From the NCBI GenBank assembly GCA_024742755.1, contig JANSXW010000048.1, positions 1 to 40,694 on the forward strand: 40,694 bases of DNA, written 5' to 3'. Both the position numbers and the translations under genes were made by a program. This stretch comes from a bacterium. GTDB taxonomy: Bacteria; Bacteroidota; Bacteroidia; Chitinophagales; Saprospiraceae. A model generated the notes under the pieces. That model made no database searches and was not told where the DNA came from. It saw only the letters and a program-made list of their open reading frames with translations. Below are positions 16,949 to 24,842 of the stretch, one piece after another (the stretch's first letter is position 1; each line of letters starts with the position of its first letter).

Positions 16949-18445
16949 GTGAGTTGGATGGGCCCGGTACAAGTGGAAATTATTGGAGGTGAAAACGGGA
17001 ATGCCTACGTCAGGGTGCCGGCTGGCAGCCCTACGCAGTTGCAGGGGCTATTGCATTATGCTCAGCAGCGCCCGGCTTACGGCGGGCAGTGTGTGCTGGT
17101 GGCAGACCGGGAGGCGCTTCCCGAGAACTGGCAGTCTCTGCTTCAGGGCAGCACCTTGGGCCAGGTCATTGGCTGGGGATTTGAGGAAGCGGTGGCCTTA
17201 GGGTGCCCTTTCATTGCGCTCAACAGCCCGCCTGCCGCCCGCCAATACTTTAGCGAGCATCCGTTTACGAATACTTTATTTCTTGTACACGCTGCCGATG
17301 AGCCGACACACACCGGCCTGCTGGGCTATATGGGAGCGCCCCTGCATCAGGCCACTCTGCAGGTAGATCTGGATGCGCTTCGCCATAATCTGGAGGTACA
17401 CCGCTCGGCTCTGAAGCCGGGTACAGCGGTCGCCGTAATGGTCAAAGCCAATGCCTATGGTGCCGGGCTGATTGAAACCGGAAGGGCACTGGAGCGGGCA
17501 GGTGCTGATTACCTTGCCGTTGCTTACGCCGATGAGGGGCTTCAGTTGCGCAGGGCTGGTGTGGCGTGCCCGATTATGGTCCTGAATACGGAACTGGCTG
17601 CTTTCGAGCATTTTGTACAGGGGCATTTGGAGCCGGTAGTGTACCACTTCCCGCTGCTCAAAGCGCTGGCAGGCCTGCTGGAAGAACATCAGGCTGATAT
17701 GCCGGTGCATCTGGAGTTTAATACAGGCATGAATCGTCTGGGGTTCGAAACAGAGGAAGCCCCGGCCGTTGGCGATTTTATTTCCAGGCAAGCTCACATC
17801 CGGGCAGCCACTGCTTTTGCCCATCTGGCTGCCAGTGGCGCTCCGGAGCATGACCGGTTTACGGAGCAACAGATGGCGAAGTTTGCCGCGGCTTGCACCG
17901 AACTAGACCGCCACCTCGGCTATCGCCCTCACCGCCACCTGCTCAATTCAGGGGGCGTCGCCCGTTTTCCGCAATACAATATGGACATGGTGCGTTTGGG
18001 GATCGGTGTATATGGTGCAGACGAAACCAGCGTACTGCAACCCAAGCTGCGGACAGTTATGCAATTGCAGGCCTGTGTGTCACAGGTCCGTACCCTGCAA
18101 CCGGGCGAGACAGTAGGGTACAGCCGGGCGGGGCAACTGCCGGCGGGTGCCAGAATCGCCACGTTGGGCATTGGCTACGCAGACGGGGTGCCAAGGGCGC
18201 TCAGCCGGGGGCGGCATCAGGTGCTGATTAACGGGCAACTGGCGCCCATAGCAGGAAATGTGTGCATGGACATGTGCATGGCCGATGTGACGGGTATCCC
18301 TGACGTGGAAGCAGGCAGCATGGCCATTATTTTTGGTACTGAACCCTCCGTGGAAGTGACAGCTGAACGGCTGGGGACCATCCCCTACGAAGTCTTCACG
18401 AACGTGGGGCCGCGCGTGCGGAGAGTCTACCTGGAAACCGTTTAG
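16949..18445 (+). CDS. alr: Alanine racemase with an N-terminal MurF-like remnant
   Basis: PLP enzyme converting L- to D-alanine for peptidoglycan. Residues about 137-498 are a complete Alr: VDLDALRHNLEVHRSAL, the PLP lysine K166 in MVKANAYGAG, EFNTGMNRLGF, LGIGYADGVPRALS with the catalytic tyrosine Y410, and AGNVCMDMCMADVT. Typical Alr has about 370 residues. The extra roughly 136 N-terminal residues resemble the C-terminal part of MurF as it stands in Bacteroidota MurF-Alr fusions: QLQGLLHYAQQ, GGQCVLVADREAL, VIGWGFEEAVALG, ARQYFSEHP and NTLFLVHAAD follow the order of that domain. The ATP-binding and substrate domains of MurF are absent, so ligase activity is not expected. The start is GTG 16949 or ATG 16958; neither has a ribosome-binding site. 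Confidence 0.93.
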   Translation: MSWMGPVQVEIIGGENGNAYVRVPAGSPTQLQGLLHYAQQRPAYGGQCVLVADREALPENWQSLLQGSTLGQVIGWGFEEAVALGCPFIALNSPPAARQYFSEHPFTNTLFLVHAADEPTHTGLLGYMGAPLHQATLQVDLDALRHNLEVHRSALKPGTAVAVMVKANAYGAGLIETGRALERAGADYLAVAYADEGLQLRRAGVACPIMVLNTELAAFEHFVQGHLEPVVYHFPLLKALAGLLEEHQADMPVHLEFNTGMNRLGFETEEAPAVGDFISRQAHIRAATAFAHLAASGAPEHDRFTEQQMAKFAAACTELDRHLGYRPHRHLLNSGGVARFPQYNMDMVRLGIGVYGADETSVLQPKLRTVMQLQACVSQVRTLQPGETVGYSRAGQLPAGARIATLGIGYADGVPRALSRGRHQVLINGQLAPIAGNVCMDMCMADVTGIPDVEAGSMAIIFGTEPSVEVTAERLGTIPYEVFTNVGPRVRRVYLETV

Positions 18446-18512
18446 TGGAAGGTGGAAAGGTCAAAAATATGGAATACCATACGATATCGAACAGATAAGG
18501 AATACAGCAATA

Positions 18513-18543
18513 TTTTTTAGGGTGCGGTATTTTGCTAATTTTG
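18513..18543 (+). promoter_or_regulatory. Predicted promoter of the periplasmic chaperone genes
   Basis: TAATTTTG at 18536-18543 fits TAnnTTTG perfectly; a T-run at 18513-18518 stands near the -33 position in place of TTTG. The leader to the ATG at 18591 would be about 40 nt. The rest of the 145-nt gap (18446-18590) contains nothing else I can identify. Confidence 0.5.
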
Positions 18544-18590
18544 CGGCGGTCTCCCCTAAATTGAGAAATATTTAACAAAAACGACCATTC

Positions 18591-20579
18591 ATGCTCAACC
18601 TAATGATTAAGCGCTTTTGGATGCTGATGGTGGCAGCAGTATTGCTGCCCGGGCTTAGCTTTGGACAGGACGACCCTGTTTTGTTTACCGTTGACGGCAA
18701 GCCGGTGCATCAGTCTGAGTTTGTATACATCTATTCCAAAACCAACGGCAAGAACGCTGACTTCTCGGAAACTTCTCTGGAGGAGTACCTGGATCTGTAC
18801 GTCAAGTTTAAGCTGAAGGTAGCCAAAGCCCGCGAAATGCAGCTGGATACCATCCCTGAGCTGATGAATGAGCTCAACGGATATCGCCGGCAGCTGGCCG
18901 ATTCCTACCTGATCGACAAAGAGGTAACGGAGAAGCTGATCAAAGATGCGTACGAGCGTTCCAAGCAAGATGTAGACATCAGCCACATTCTGGTAGCGGT
19001 AAAGCCGGAGGCTACAGCGGAAGAAGTAGCTGCTGCAAAAGGCAAGCTGGAACGGGCGATGAAGCGGATTGAGGAAGGAGAAGACTTTGAGATCGTTGCC
19101 CGCTCGGTTTCTGACGATCAGTCTGCAAAGAACAATGGTGGCCGGATCGGCTACGTTTCCGTGCTTTTCCCCAACGGCTTCTACGAACTGGAGAAAGCCG
19201 CCTATGAAGTCCCGGTGGGCAAACTGAGTGGCCCGATACGCACAGACGCCGGCTTCCATGCCTTGCTGGTACATGACCGCCGCCCTGCCCGGGGAGAAGT
19301 GGAAGCTGCGCATATTTTGTTGCGGACCGACGGAGATGAAGACGAAAAAACGGTCAAGGCACGCATCGACAGTGCTTATCAGGCTTTAGAAGGTGGTGCC
19401 GACTTTGAGGCTATGGCAAAAGCCATTTCTGAAGATTCCCGTACCGCTACCAAAGGTGGGTATATTGGGTACTTTGGGATCAACAGTTACTCCAAGGATT
19501 TTGAAGAGGCTGCTTTTGGCCTGAAGGAGGAAGGCAGCTACAGCAAACCGGTAAAAACAAGTGTTGGCTGGCACATTCTAAAACTGATTTCCCGCCGGGG
19601 CATACAACCTTACAACATTGAGCGGGGTCGTTTAGAGAACGAGATTAAAAAGGATAACCGGTTTGAACAGGCCAAAGCCGCTATGGTGGCTCAGATTAAA
19701 GAAGAGGCCGGCCTTAAGGAATTTCCCGATGCGTTGAATCAGTTCACCGCGTCGCTGACCGATACCTTCCTGACCTTCCGCTGGCGGGCACCGGAGACGC
19801 CTTCTGAGGCTGTGCTGTTTCAGTACGGTGAGGATTTCAAGGTGACCGTAGGTGACTTTGCGGACTATCTGGAGCGGGCATCCCGTGAGCGCATCCGTAT
19901 GGGGCGTGGCAAAGAAGTTGCAGCAGCCGTGCAGTCGCTTTACGATACGTACCTGGACGAAAGTGCCATGCGTTACGAAGAGAAGCAGCTGGAGGCTAAA
20001 TACCCGGACTTCAAAGCGCTGATGCGGGAGTACGAAGAAGGCATACTGTTGTTTGAGGCTACCAAACGCCTGGTTTGGGACAAAGCCTCTCAGGATACGG
20101 TAGGCCTCGAAAAGTTCTATGAAAAAGTAAAAGGCAAGTACCGCTACGGCAACCGTGCTGAAACCAGCATTTACCGGGTTTCCAATGAGTTGAAAGATCA
20201 GATGGAGGAAGTGCGTGCCTTTATCGCAGACAACGGCCCGGAAGCCGTGCTGGCAAAATACAATGACCCGGATGCGACGTTCCCGCTGATCACTCATGAA
20301 TCCAAGGACCTGGACAAAACGTTGTACCCGGAGTTCAAAAGCATGGAGTGGAAGAAGGGGGCGATGTCACAGTCTGAGCCTAATCCGCAGGCACAGAAAT
20401 TCAAGATTGTCAAAATTGAAGAACTGCTGGAGCCCCGGATGAAAACGCTTGATGAAGCACGCGGCTACGTCGTGGCGGATTATCAGGACTACCTGGAAGC
20501 GCAATGGGTGGAAGAGCTGCGCGAAACCTACGAGGTGGATATCAACCGCAAAGTGTTCAAGAAGCTCATTAGGGAATAG
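18591..20579 (+). CDS. Periplasmic peptidyl-prolyl isomerase with two parvulin domains
   Basis: Protein of 662 residues. The signal peptide ends near residue 25 (LSFGQ), from ATG 18591 or 18603. Residues 30-125 form a SurA/PpiD-like helical part (FTVDGKPVHQSEFVYIYSK, EEYLDLYVKFKLKVAKA). Two PpiC rotamase domains follow: about 129-230 (ISHILVAV, DDQSAKNNGGRIGYV, AGFHALLVHDR) and 238-336 (EAAHILLRT, DSRTATKGGYIGYF, VGWHILKLISRRG). The remaining C-terminal half (about 340-662) is helical and charged, with no match I can name. It is the longest of three consecutive folding factors and probably assists the many outer-membrane barrels and secreted proteins of this organism. A terminator-like hairpin follows it. 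Confidence 0.9.
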   Translation: MLNLMIKRFWMLMVAAVLLPGLSFGQDDPVLFTVDGKPVHQSEFVYIYSKTNGKNADFSETSLEEYLDLYVKFKLKVAKAREMQLDTIPELMNELNGYRRQLADSYLIDKEVTEKLIKDAYERSKQDVDISHILVAVKPEATAEEVAAAKGKLERAMKRIEEGEDFEIVARSVSDDQSAKNNGGRIGYVSVLFPNGFYELEKAAYEVPVGKLSGPIRTDAGFHALLVHDRRPARGEVEAAHILLRTDGDEDEKTVKARIDSAYQALEGGADFEAMAKAISEDSRTATKGGYIGYFGINSYSKDFEEAAFGLKEEGSYSKPVKTSVGWHILKLISRRGIQPYNIERGRLENEIKKDNRFEQAKAAMVAQIKEEAGLKEFPDALNQFTASLTDTFLTFRWRAPETPSEAVLFQYGEDFKVTVGDFADYLERASRERIRMGRGKEVAAAVQSLYDTYLDESAMRYEEKQLEAKYPDFKALMREYEEGILLFEATKRLVWDKASQDTVGLEKFYEKVKGKYRYGNRAETSIYRVSNELKDQMEEVRAFIADNGPEAVLAKYNDPDATFPLITHESKDLDKTLYPEFKSMEWKKGAMSQSEPNPQAQKFKIVKIEELLEPRMKTLDEARGYVVADYQDYLEAQWVEELRETYEVDINRKVFKKLIRE

Positions 20580-20595
20580 AAGGCATGCTGTAAGG

Positions 20596-20639
20596 GGCGA
20601 AAGCCGGGCAGGCCCTTTGCCGTCCGGCTTTCGCCGTTT
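20596..20639 (+). terminator. Terminator-like hairpin between the first and second chaperone genes
   Basis: GGCGAAAGCCGG (20596-20607) pairs perfectly with CCGGCTTTCGCC (20624-20635), followed by GTTTTATTAT. The 12-bp stem is strong. It stands 16 nt after one stop codon and about 30 nt before the next gene, so it may cut expression of the two downstream genes or separate the transcripts. Confidence 0.75.
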
Positions 20640-20669
20640 TATTATCCAATACAGTCTAAAAGACCGACT

Positions 20670-21524
20670 ATGAGAAGGATAAGGTTTTCCGTACTGTTGG
20701 TGGGGGTATTGCTCGGCCTGTCATCCTGTGCCGGAGAGGATGGGGAAACTGCCGCCGAGGACCAATTGCTGGCGAAGGTGCACAACAAAGCCCTTTACAT
20801 CTCGGATATGGAAGGGATGTTCCCGGACGGCACCTCTGGCAAAGACAGCGCCATCATCATTCAGATGTTTACCAACCGGTGGATGCGGGAAGCACTGCTG
20901 CTGCATGAGGCCGAGCAGAATATTCCGAGCGATCTGAATATTGATAAACTGGTGCGTGATTACCGGGCTTCACTGATCCGGCACAACTACGAAAAGATCC
21001 TGGTACAGGAGCTGCTCGACAGTACGGTGACCGATGAGCAGCTGGCTGAATTTTATGAGCGCAATAAGCAACAGTATCAACTCGAAACCCCTATTGTCCG
21101 TTGTTACTTTGTGAAGGTGCCCATGCCGGTGCCGGAAGCGAATGAGCTGCGGCAGTTGTGGAATAATAAACAGGAAGACCTGAAGCCGCTGGTCGATTAC
21201 TGTTCCCGGAATGCAGACGCCTACCTTCTGAACGACAGTACGTGGTACAAGGTAGAAGACATTGCCCGGGAGATGCCCAAAGGTACGGTGACGGTGGACA
21301 ACATCAGCGCCAAGCAGGATTTTAGTCAGCGGGACGATGAGTACCAATATTATTTTAAGGTATTCGAGGTGAAGAACCGGAAAGATATCGCACCGCTTTC
21401 GTACATAAAAGGGCAGGCCCGGAAGGTCATCCTGCGCAACCGAAAAGAGAAATTACTGGAAGATAAGATCGAAGCCATGTATCAACGGGAGCTTCGGCGC
21501 AACAACATCAAGACATATTACTGA
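20670..21524 (+). CDS. Lipoprotein related to SurA/PpiC chaperones, without a clear rotamase domain
   Basis: Lipoprotein of 284 residues: a signal sequence with the lipobox LSS-C (cysteine at residue 20). It is rich in helices and charged residues (DQLLAKVHNKALYISDMEGMF, LNIDKLVRDYRASLIRHNYEKILVQELLDSTVTDEQLAEFYERNKQQY), which resembles the N-terminal chaperone part of SurA or PrsA. The parvulin signature (HILV, GGDLG, GFHII) is not visible, so isomerase activity is doubtful. The next gene begins 3 nt after the stop, so the two are translated from one message. It presumably holds client proteins at a membrane surface; this is inference. Confidence 0.75.
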   Translation: MRRIRFSVLLVGVLLGLSSCAGEDGETAAEDQLLAKVHNKALYISDMEGMFPDGTSGKDSAIIIQMFTNRWMREALLLHEAEQNIPSDLNIDKLVRDYRASLIRHNYEKILVQELLDSTVTDEQLAEFYERNKQQYQLETPIVRCYFVKVPMPVPEANELRQLWNNKQEDLKPLVDYCSRNADAYLLNDSTWYKVEDIAREMPKGTVTVDNISAKQDFSQRDDEYQYYFKVFEVKNRKDIAPLSYIKGQARKVILRNRKEKLLEDKIEAMYQRELRRNNIKTYY

Positions 21525-21526
21525 TT

Positions 21527-22897
21527 ATGGATACAGCAATGAAATATTGGATTAGCGCTCTGTGCCTCTTGTTCATCGGAACAAACGGCTGGGCACAACG
21601 AGAGGTGATTGACAAAGTCGTTGCCACCGTTGGCGGAGAGCTGGTCCTGCTCTCAGAAGTGGAGGAACAACGTGCACTGATGGCTTCTCAGCAGTCCAAC
21701 CTGCCGGATGACGTCCGCTGCAACATCATGGACCAGATCATGGCCAACAAGCTGTTGCTCAACCAATCTAAGCTGGACAGTATCATGGTGACGGACGAAG
21801 AGGTGGAAGTACAGCTGGACGCCCGTATTGAGCGTATCCTTGGCTTCATGAACAACGACGTGACCCAGTTTGAGGAATACTACGGGCAGTCGATCAACGA
21901 AGTGAAAGCGCAGTTCCGGGAAGACCTGAAGAATCAGCTGCTCGTGGATCGTATGCGCGGAAATATTATGGCAAGTGTGACGGTCACGCCATCGGAGGTC
22001 AAAACCTTTTTCAATTCCATTCCGCAGGACAGCCTTCCCTATTTTAATTCTGAAGTGGAGATCGGCGAGATCGTATACAAGCCTAAGGTCAATAAGGAAG
22101 AGCGGGAGCGGGCGATCAGCCTGCTGGAAGAACTGCGCGAGCGGATTGTGGAAGGTGGCGAGAGCTTTCCCGAGCTGGCCGGAAAGTACTCTGACGATGG
22201 TTCTGCCCGTGCCGGAGGCGACCTGGGCTGGGCGAAGCGGGGGCGCTATGTGCCTGAATTTGAAGCCGCTGCCTTCCGTCTGGAAAAGGACGAAATCTCT
22301 CCGGTGATCGAATCGGAGTTTGGTTTCCACATTATTCAAATGCTGGAGCGCCGGGGCAACTCCATACGGGTACGCCACATTCTTATCAAGCCCGATATTA
22401 CGGATGCCGATCTGGAGCTGGCCAGAAACCGCCTGGACAGTGTCCGCCACCTGGTGATGGACGACTCCATTAGCTTCTCTCTGGCTGTAAAGCGGTTTGG
22501 CAATGAAGACCAGCAAAGCTACAATAACGACGGGCGGATGGTGAACCCGGCGACTGGCAATACCTTCTTCGAAATTGGTGACCTGGACCCCGATATTTAC
22601 TTTACCGTGGATACGATGGATGTGGGGGAGATCTCCGCGCCGTTTATGTTCCGTGACCCGACCGGGGAGCGCTATTTCCGGGTGGTGCAGTTGCAGTCCC
22701 GTTCCAGCCCGCACAAAGCGGACCTTAGAAAGGATTATTCCAAGATTCAGATGGCTGCGATCGAAGCTAAGAAAAGCGAATTTATCAGCGACTGGGTTTC
22801 CGATAAAGTAGGGGCTACCTATATCGATATTGACCCCATGTTTAATGGTTGCCCGGTGTTGAGGAAGTGGACGGTCGACAAGACGGCGAGGCCCTGA
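21527..22897 (+). CDS. SurA-like periplasmic chaperone and peptidyl-prolyl isomerase
   Basis: Protein of 456 residues; the signal peptide ends near residue 23 (NGWAQ), starting at ATG 21527 or 21539. The order matches SurA: an N-terminal chaperone region with IDKVVATVGGELVLLSEVEEQ at residues 26-46 and helices to about 165, then a parvulin domain (about 175-275: VEIGEIVYKPKV, DDGSARAGGDLGWAKRGRYVPEFEAAAF, SEFGFHIIQMLERRG). A second, more divergent parvulin domain follows (about 279-395: VRHILIKPDI, NDGRMVNPATG). SurA guides unfolded barrel proteins to the BAM complex. It is the best SurA orthologue candidate of the three. A terminator follows. Confidence 0.9.
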   Translation: MDTAMKYWISALCLLFIGTNGWAQREVIDKVVATVGGELVLLSEVEEQRALMASQQSNLPDDVRCNIMDQIMANKLLLNQSKLDSIMVTDEEVEVQLDARIERILGFMNNDVTQFEEYYGQSINEVKAQFREDLKNQLLVDRMRGNIMASVTVTPSEVKTFFNSIPQDSLPYFNSEVEIGEIVYKPKVNKEERERAISLLEELRERIVEGGESFPELAGKYSDDGSARAGGDLGWAKRGRYVPEFEAAAFRLEKDEISPVIESEFGFHIIQMLERRGNSIRVRHILIKPDITDADLELARNRLDSVRHLVMDDSISFSLAVKRFGNEDQQSYNNDGRMVNPATGNTFFEIGDLDPDIYFTVDTMDVGEISAPFMFRDPTGERYFRVVQLQSRSSPHKADLRKDYSKIQMAAIEAKKSEFISDWVSDKVGATYIDIDPMFNGCPVLRKWTVDKTARP

Positions 22898-22899
22898 TT

Positions 22900-22930
22900 T
22901 TTTGCCCGGGGAACCCTTCTCCGGGCAAAA
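22900..22930 (+). terminator. Terminator after the SurA-like gene
   Basis: TTTTGCCCGG (22900-22909) and CCGGGCAAAA (22921-22930) form a perfect 10-bp stem with an 11-nt loop, 3 nt after the stop codon. The A/T-flanked symmetric stem can act in both directions. Confidence 0.75.
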
Positions 22931-22989
22931 CTTTCTGCATTACCGTTCGTTAGATTGCAGTAACTTAACATGCAAACTGCGAAAGCTAT

Positions 22990-23583
22990 ATGCACGATAT
23001 AGAGCCTTATTATCGCTGGAGAGGAAAGTACATTTCGGCTCATGATGAGCGCTCTCCGTTCTATGGGCGGACCTACAGCGAGTTTACCTTTTCCAATAAA
23101 GTCTACAATTACTTTATCCACCCGCAGTGGGATGACTTTGGCTCGGATACGCTCTACCTGAAAGTCATTTATGCAGACTACGATGAAGCCTTTGCCATTA
23201 TTGAGCTCATTGGTGAGTGGAACGATGCAATGTACAATGATGTCATGTACCTCAAGCGGGAGGTGATCGACCGGATGTCTGATCAGGGCATCTGCAAATA
23301 CATCATGGTCTGCGAAAATGTCCTCAACTTTCACGGTTCAGACGATTGCTACTACGAAGAGTGGTACGAGGACGTGGTGGAAGAAGGCGGCTGGATTTGC
23401 TTTGTCAACACCCTGCCGCATGTGAATGAGGAAATGAAAGACACCCAATTGCATCAGTTTGTTAACTTTGGCGATGCATTCAACGACATCAACTGGCGCC
23501 CCCACAAGCCTAAATTGTTTTTCAAGGCCATGGATGCCCTGGTACACGGTGAACTTCAGCGGTATTTGCCGGAGGAGCTGTGA
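22990..23583 (+). CDS. Conserved hypothetical protein, acidic and aromatic-rich
   Basis: Protein of 197 residues with no signal peptide and no membrane segment, so probably cytoplasmic. I do not recognise a family with a known role. It is rich in Tyr, Trp, Phe, Asp and Glu (IEPYYRWRGKYISAHDERSPFYGR, DDCYYEEWYEDVVEEGGWICFV) and contains the alternating pattern KYIMVCENVLNFHGSDD. The frame is open throughout, the start follows a terminator by about 60 nt, and era begins 13 nt after its stop, so cotranscription with era is likely. The chance of a spurious frame is low because its composition and spacing fit a real gene. Confidence 0.75.
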   Translation: MHDIEPYYRWRGKYISAHDERSPFYGRTYSEFTFSNKVYNYFIHPQWDDFGSDTLYLKVIYADYDEAFAIIELIGEWNDAMYNDVMYLKREVIDRMSDQGICKYIMVCENVLNFHGSDDCYYEEWYEDVVEEGGWICFVNTLPHVNEEMKDTQLHQFVNFGDAFNDINWRPHKPKLFFKAMDALVHGELQRYLPEEL

Positions 23584-23596
23584 TTAATACAACTAC

Positions 23597-24487
23597 ATGC
23601 ATCAATCCGGATTCGTCAATATTATCGGCCGGCCCAACGTCGGCAAATCCACGCTCATGAACGCCCTCGTGGGCGAGCGTATGTCCATCATTACCAACAA
23701 ACCACAGACTACCCGCCACCGCATCATCGGCTTGGTGAGCGGGGATGATTATCAGGTGGTCTTCTCCGATACGCCGGGGGTAATTGAAGCGCCTTCCTAC
23801 CGTATGCAGGAGTCGATGAACCAATTCGCATTCTCCACTTTCGAGGATGCGGACATTATGATGTTTGTGACGGAACCTGGCGAGCATTATGCGGATGACG
23901 ACCCCATCATTCAGCGCCTTCAGAACGTTAAAGTGCCGCTGTTTCTCATCATCAACAAGATTGATACTGTGGATGATGGCCGGGTGCTGGAGCTGATCCA
24001 ACTTTGGAACGACCGGATCCCTTTTACAGAAACTGTCCCCATTTCAGCGCTGCAAAAGCTGAATACCGAGCGCCTCATGGAAGTGATTATGAAATACCTG
24101 CCTGAGGGCCCTGCCTTTTACCCAAAAGATCAGCTGACGGACCGGCCGGAGCGCTTTTTTATAAGCGAGATCATCCGGGAAAAGATACTGCTGCTGTACC
24201 AACAGGAGATTCCCTACTCCTGCGAAGTGATTGTTACCTCTTTTAAAGATGGGGAAACGAAAAAGGGCGAACCGCTCGTGCGCATCGGAGCGGAGATATT
24301 CGTTGCGCGGAAAACCCAAAAGTCCATCATCATTGGCAAGGGCGGTAGCGCTATTAAAAAACTAGGCATGGAAGCCCGCAAAAGTATTGAAGAGTGGCTG
24401 GAGAGCAAGGTGTTTCTGGAGCTGCATGTGAAGGTGAAAGACAACTGGCGGGATGATGAGCGGTCGTTGAAGCATTTTGGGTATTAG
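23597..24487 (+). CDS. era: GTPase Era
   Basis: Ribosome-assembly GTPase of 296 residues that binds the 3' end of 16S rRNA. GTPase motifs are intact: G1 GRPNVGKS (11-18), switch region NKPQTTRHR (34-42), G3 DTPG (58-61), G4 NKID (120-123) and G5 SAL (150-152). The C-terminal KH domain (about 200-285) carries IIGKGGSAIKKLG (245-257), the RNA-binding loop. Length is typical. The upstream partner is an unknown 197-residue protein 13 nt away. The stop codon lies 4 nt from the stop of a convergent zinc-ribbon gene, with no terminator hairpin. Confidence 0.97.
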   Translation: MHQSGFVNIIGRPNVGKSTLMNALVGERMSIITNKPQTTRHRIIGLVSGDDYQVVFSDTPGVIEAPSYRMQESMNQFAFSTFEDADIMMFVTEPGEHYADDDPIIQRLQNVKVPLFLIINKIDTVDDGRVLELIQLWNDRIPFTETVPISALQKLNTERLMEVIMKYLPEGPAFYPKDQLTDRPERFFISEIIREKILLLYQQEIPYSCEVIVTSFKDGETKKGEPLVRIGAEIFVARKTQKSIIIGKGGSAIKKLGMEARKSIEEWLESKVFLELHVKVKDNWRDDERSLKHFGY

Positions 24488-24491
24488 CAAG

Positions 24492-24806
24492 CTATCGCCT
24501 CACTTCATAGTCTTTACCAATCTCAACCTTATACTCCCGTATCGCCATCGCCTGATCGTACTGCCGGGGATCAATACCGGTTTCCAGTAGTTTTTCCACG
24601 GGGGCGCTGCAGTGCGCGCAGGCCCCTTCCACAATCACATCGCCGGCAGGGTTGAGCCAGAGTTGCTCCGGCAGCACAGCGTTGTCTTCCTTTTGGCGGC
24701 AGGCCGGGCAGAAGACATCCCTGAGCGCAGCGGCGTAGCGGGGCTTGAAATTCCTGCCCATGATCAGTTGCAGGTCCTCTTCAGTGATGGAAATGTCGAC
24801 GTACAT
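24492..24806 (-). CDS. Small zinc-ribbon protein
   Basis: Protein of 104 residues starting at 24806. A longer in-frame extension to 25160 runs under the beta-helix gene on the other strand and is not credible. Four cysteines in two CxxC pairs (C33-P-A-C36 and C63-A-H-C66) suggest a zinc ribbon. The N-terminus YVDISITEEDLQLIMGRNFKPRYAAALRDVFCPAC and the C-terminus EYKVEIGKDYEVRR are charged and soluble. The function is unknown; small ribbon proteins of this kind may bind nucleic acid or protein. It is divergent from the beta-helix lipoprotein gene with only 36 nt between the two starts, and tail-to-tail with era. Confidence 0.7.
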   Translation of the reverse strand: MYVDISITEEDLQLIMGRNFKPRYAAALRDVFCPACRQKEDNAVLPEQLWLNPAGDVIVEGACAHCSAPVEKLLETGIDPRQYDQAMAIREYKVEIGKDYEVRR

Positions 24807-24817
24807 ACGGCTTTTGT

Positions 24818-24825
24818 TATCTTCG
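24818..24825 (+). promoter_or_regulatory. Possible -7 box for the beta-helix lipoprotein gene
   Basis: TATCTTCG matches TAnnTTTG at seven of eight positions, 17 nt before the ATG at 24843. The 36-nt gap between two divergent starts must hold or overlap both promoters, so the -33 element would lie inside the zinc-ribbon gene. No clear TTTG is found there. Confidence 0.3.
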
Positions 24826-24842
24826 GAGCAAATCTGCGTTTT

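Noticed and set aside
24612..24842. N-terminal extension of the beta-helix lipoprotein
   Set aside because: It would overlap the zinc-ribbon gene and hide the lipoprotein signal that begins at 24843.
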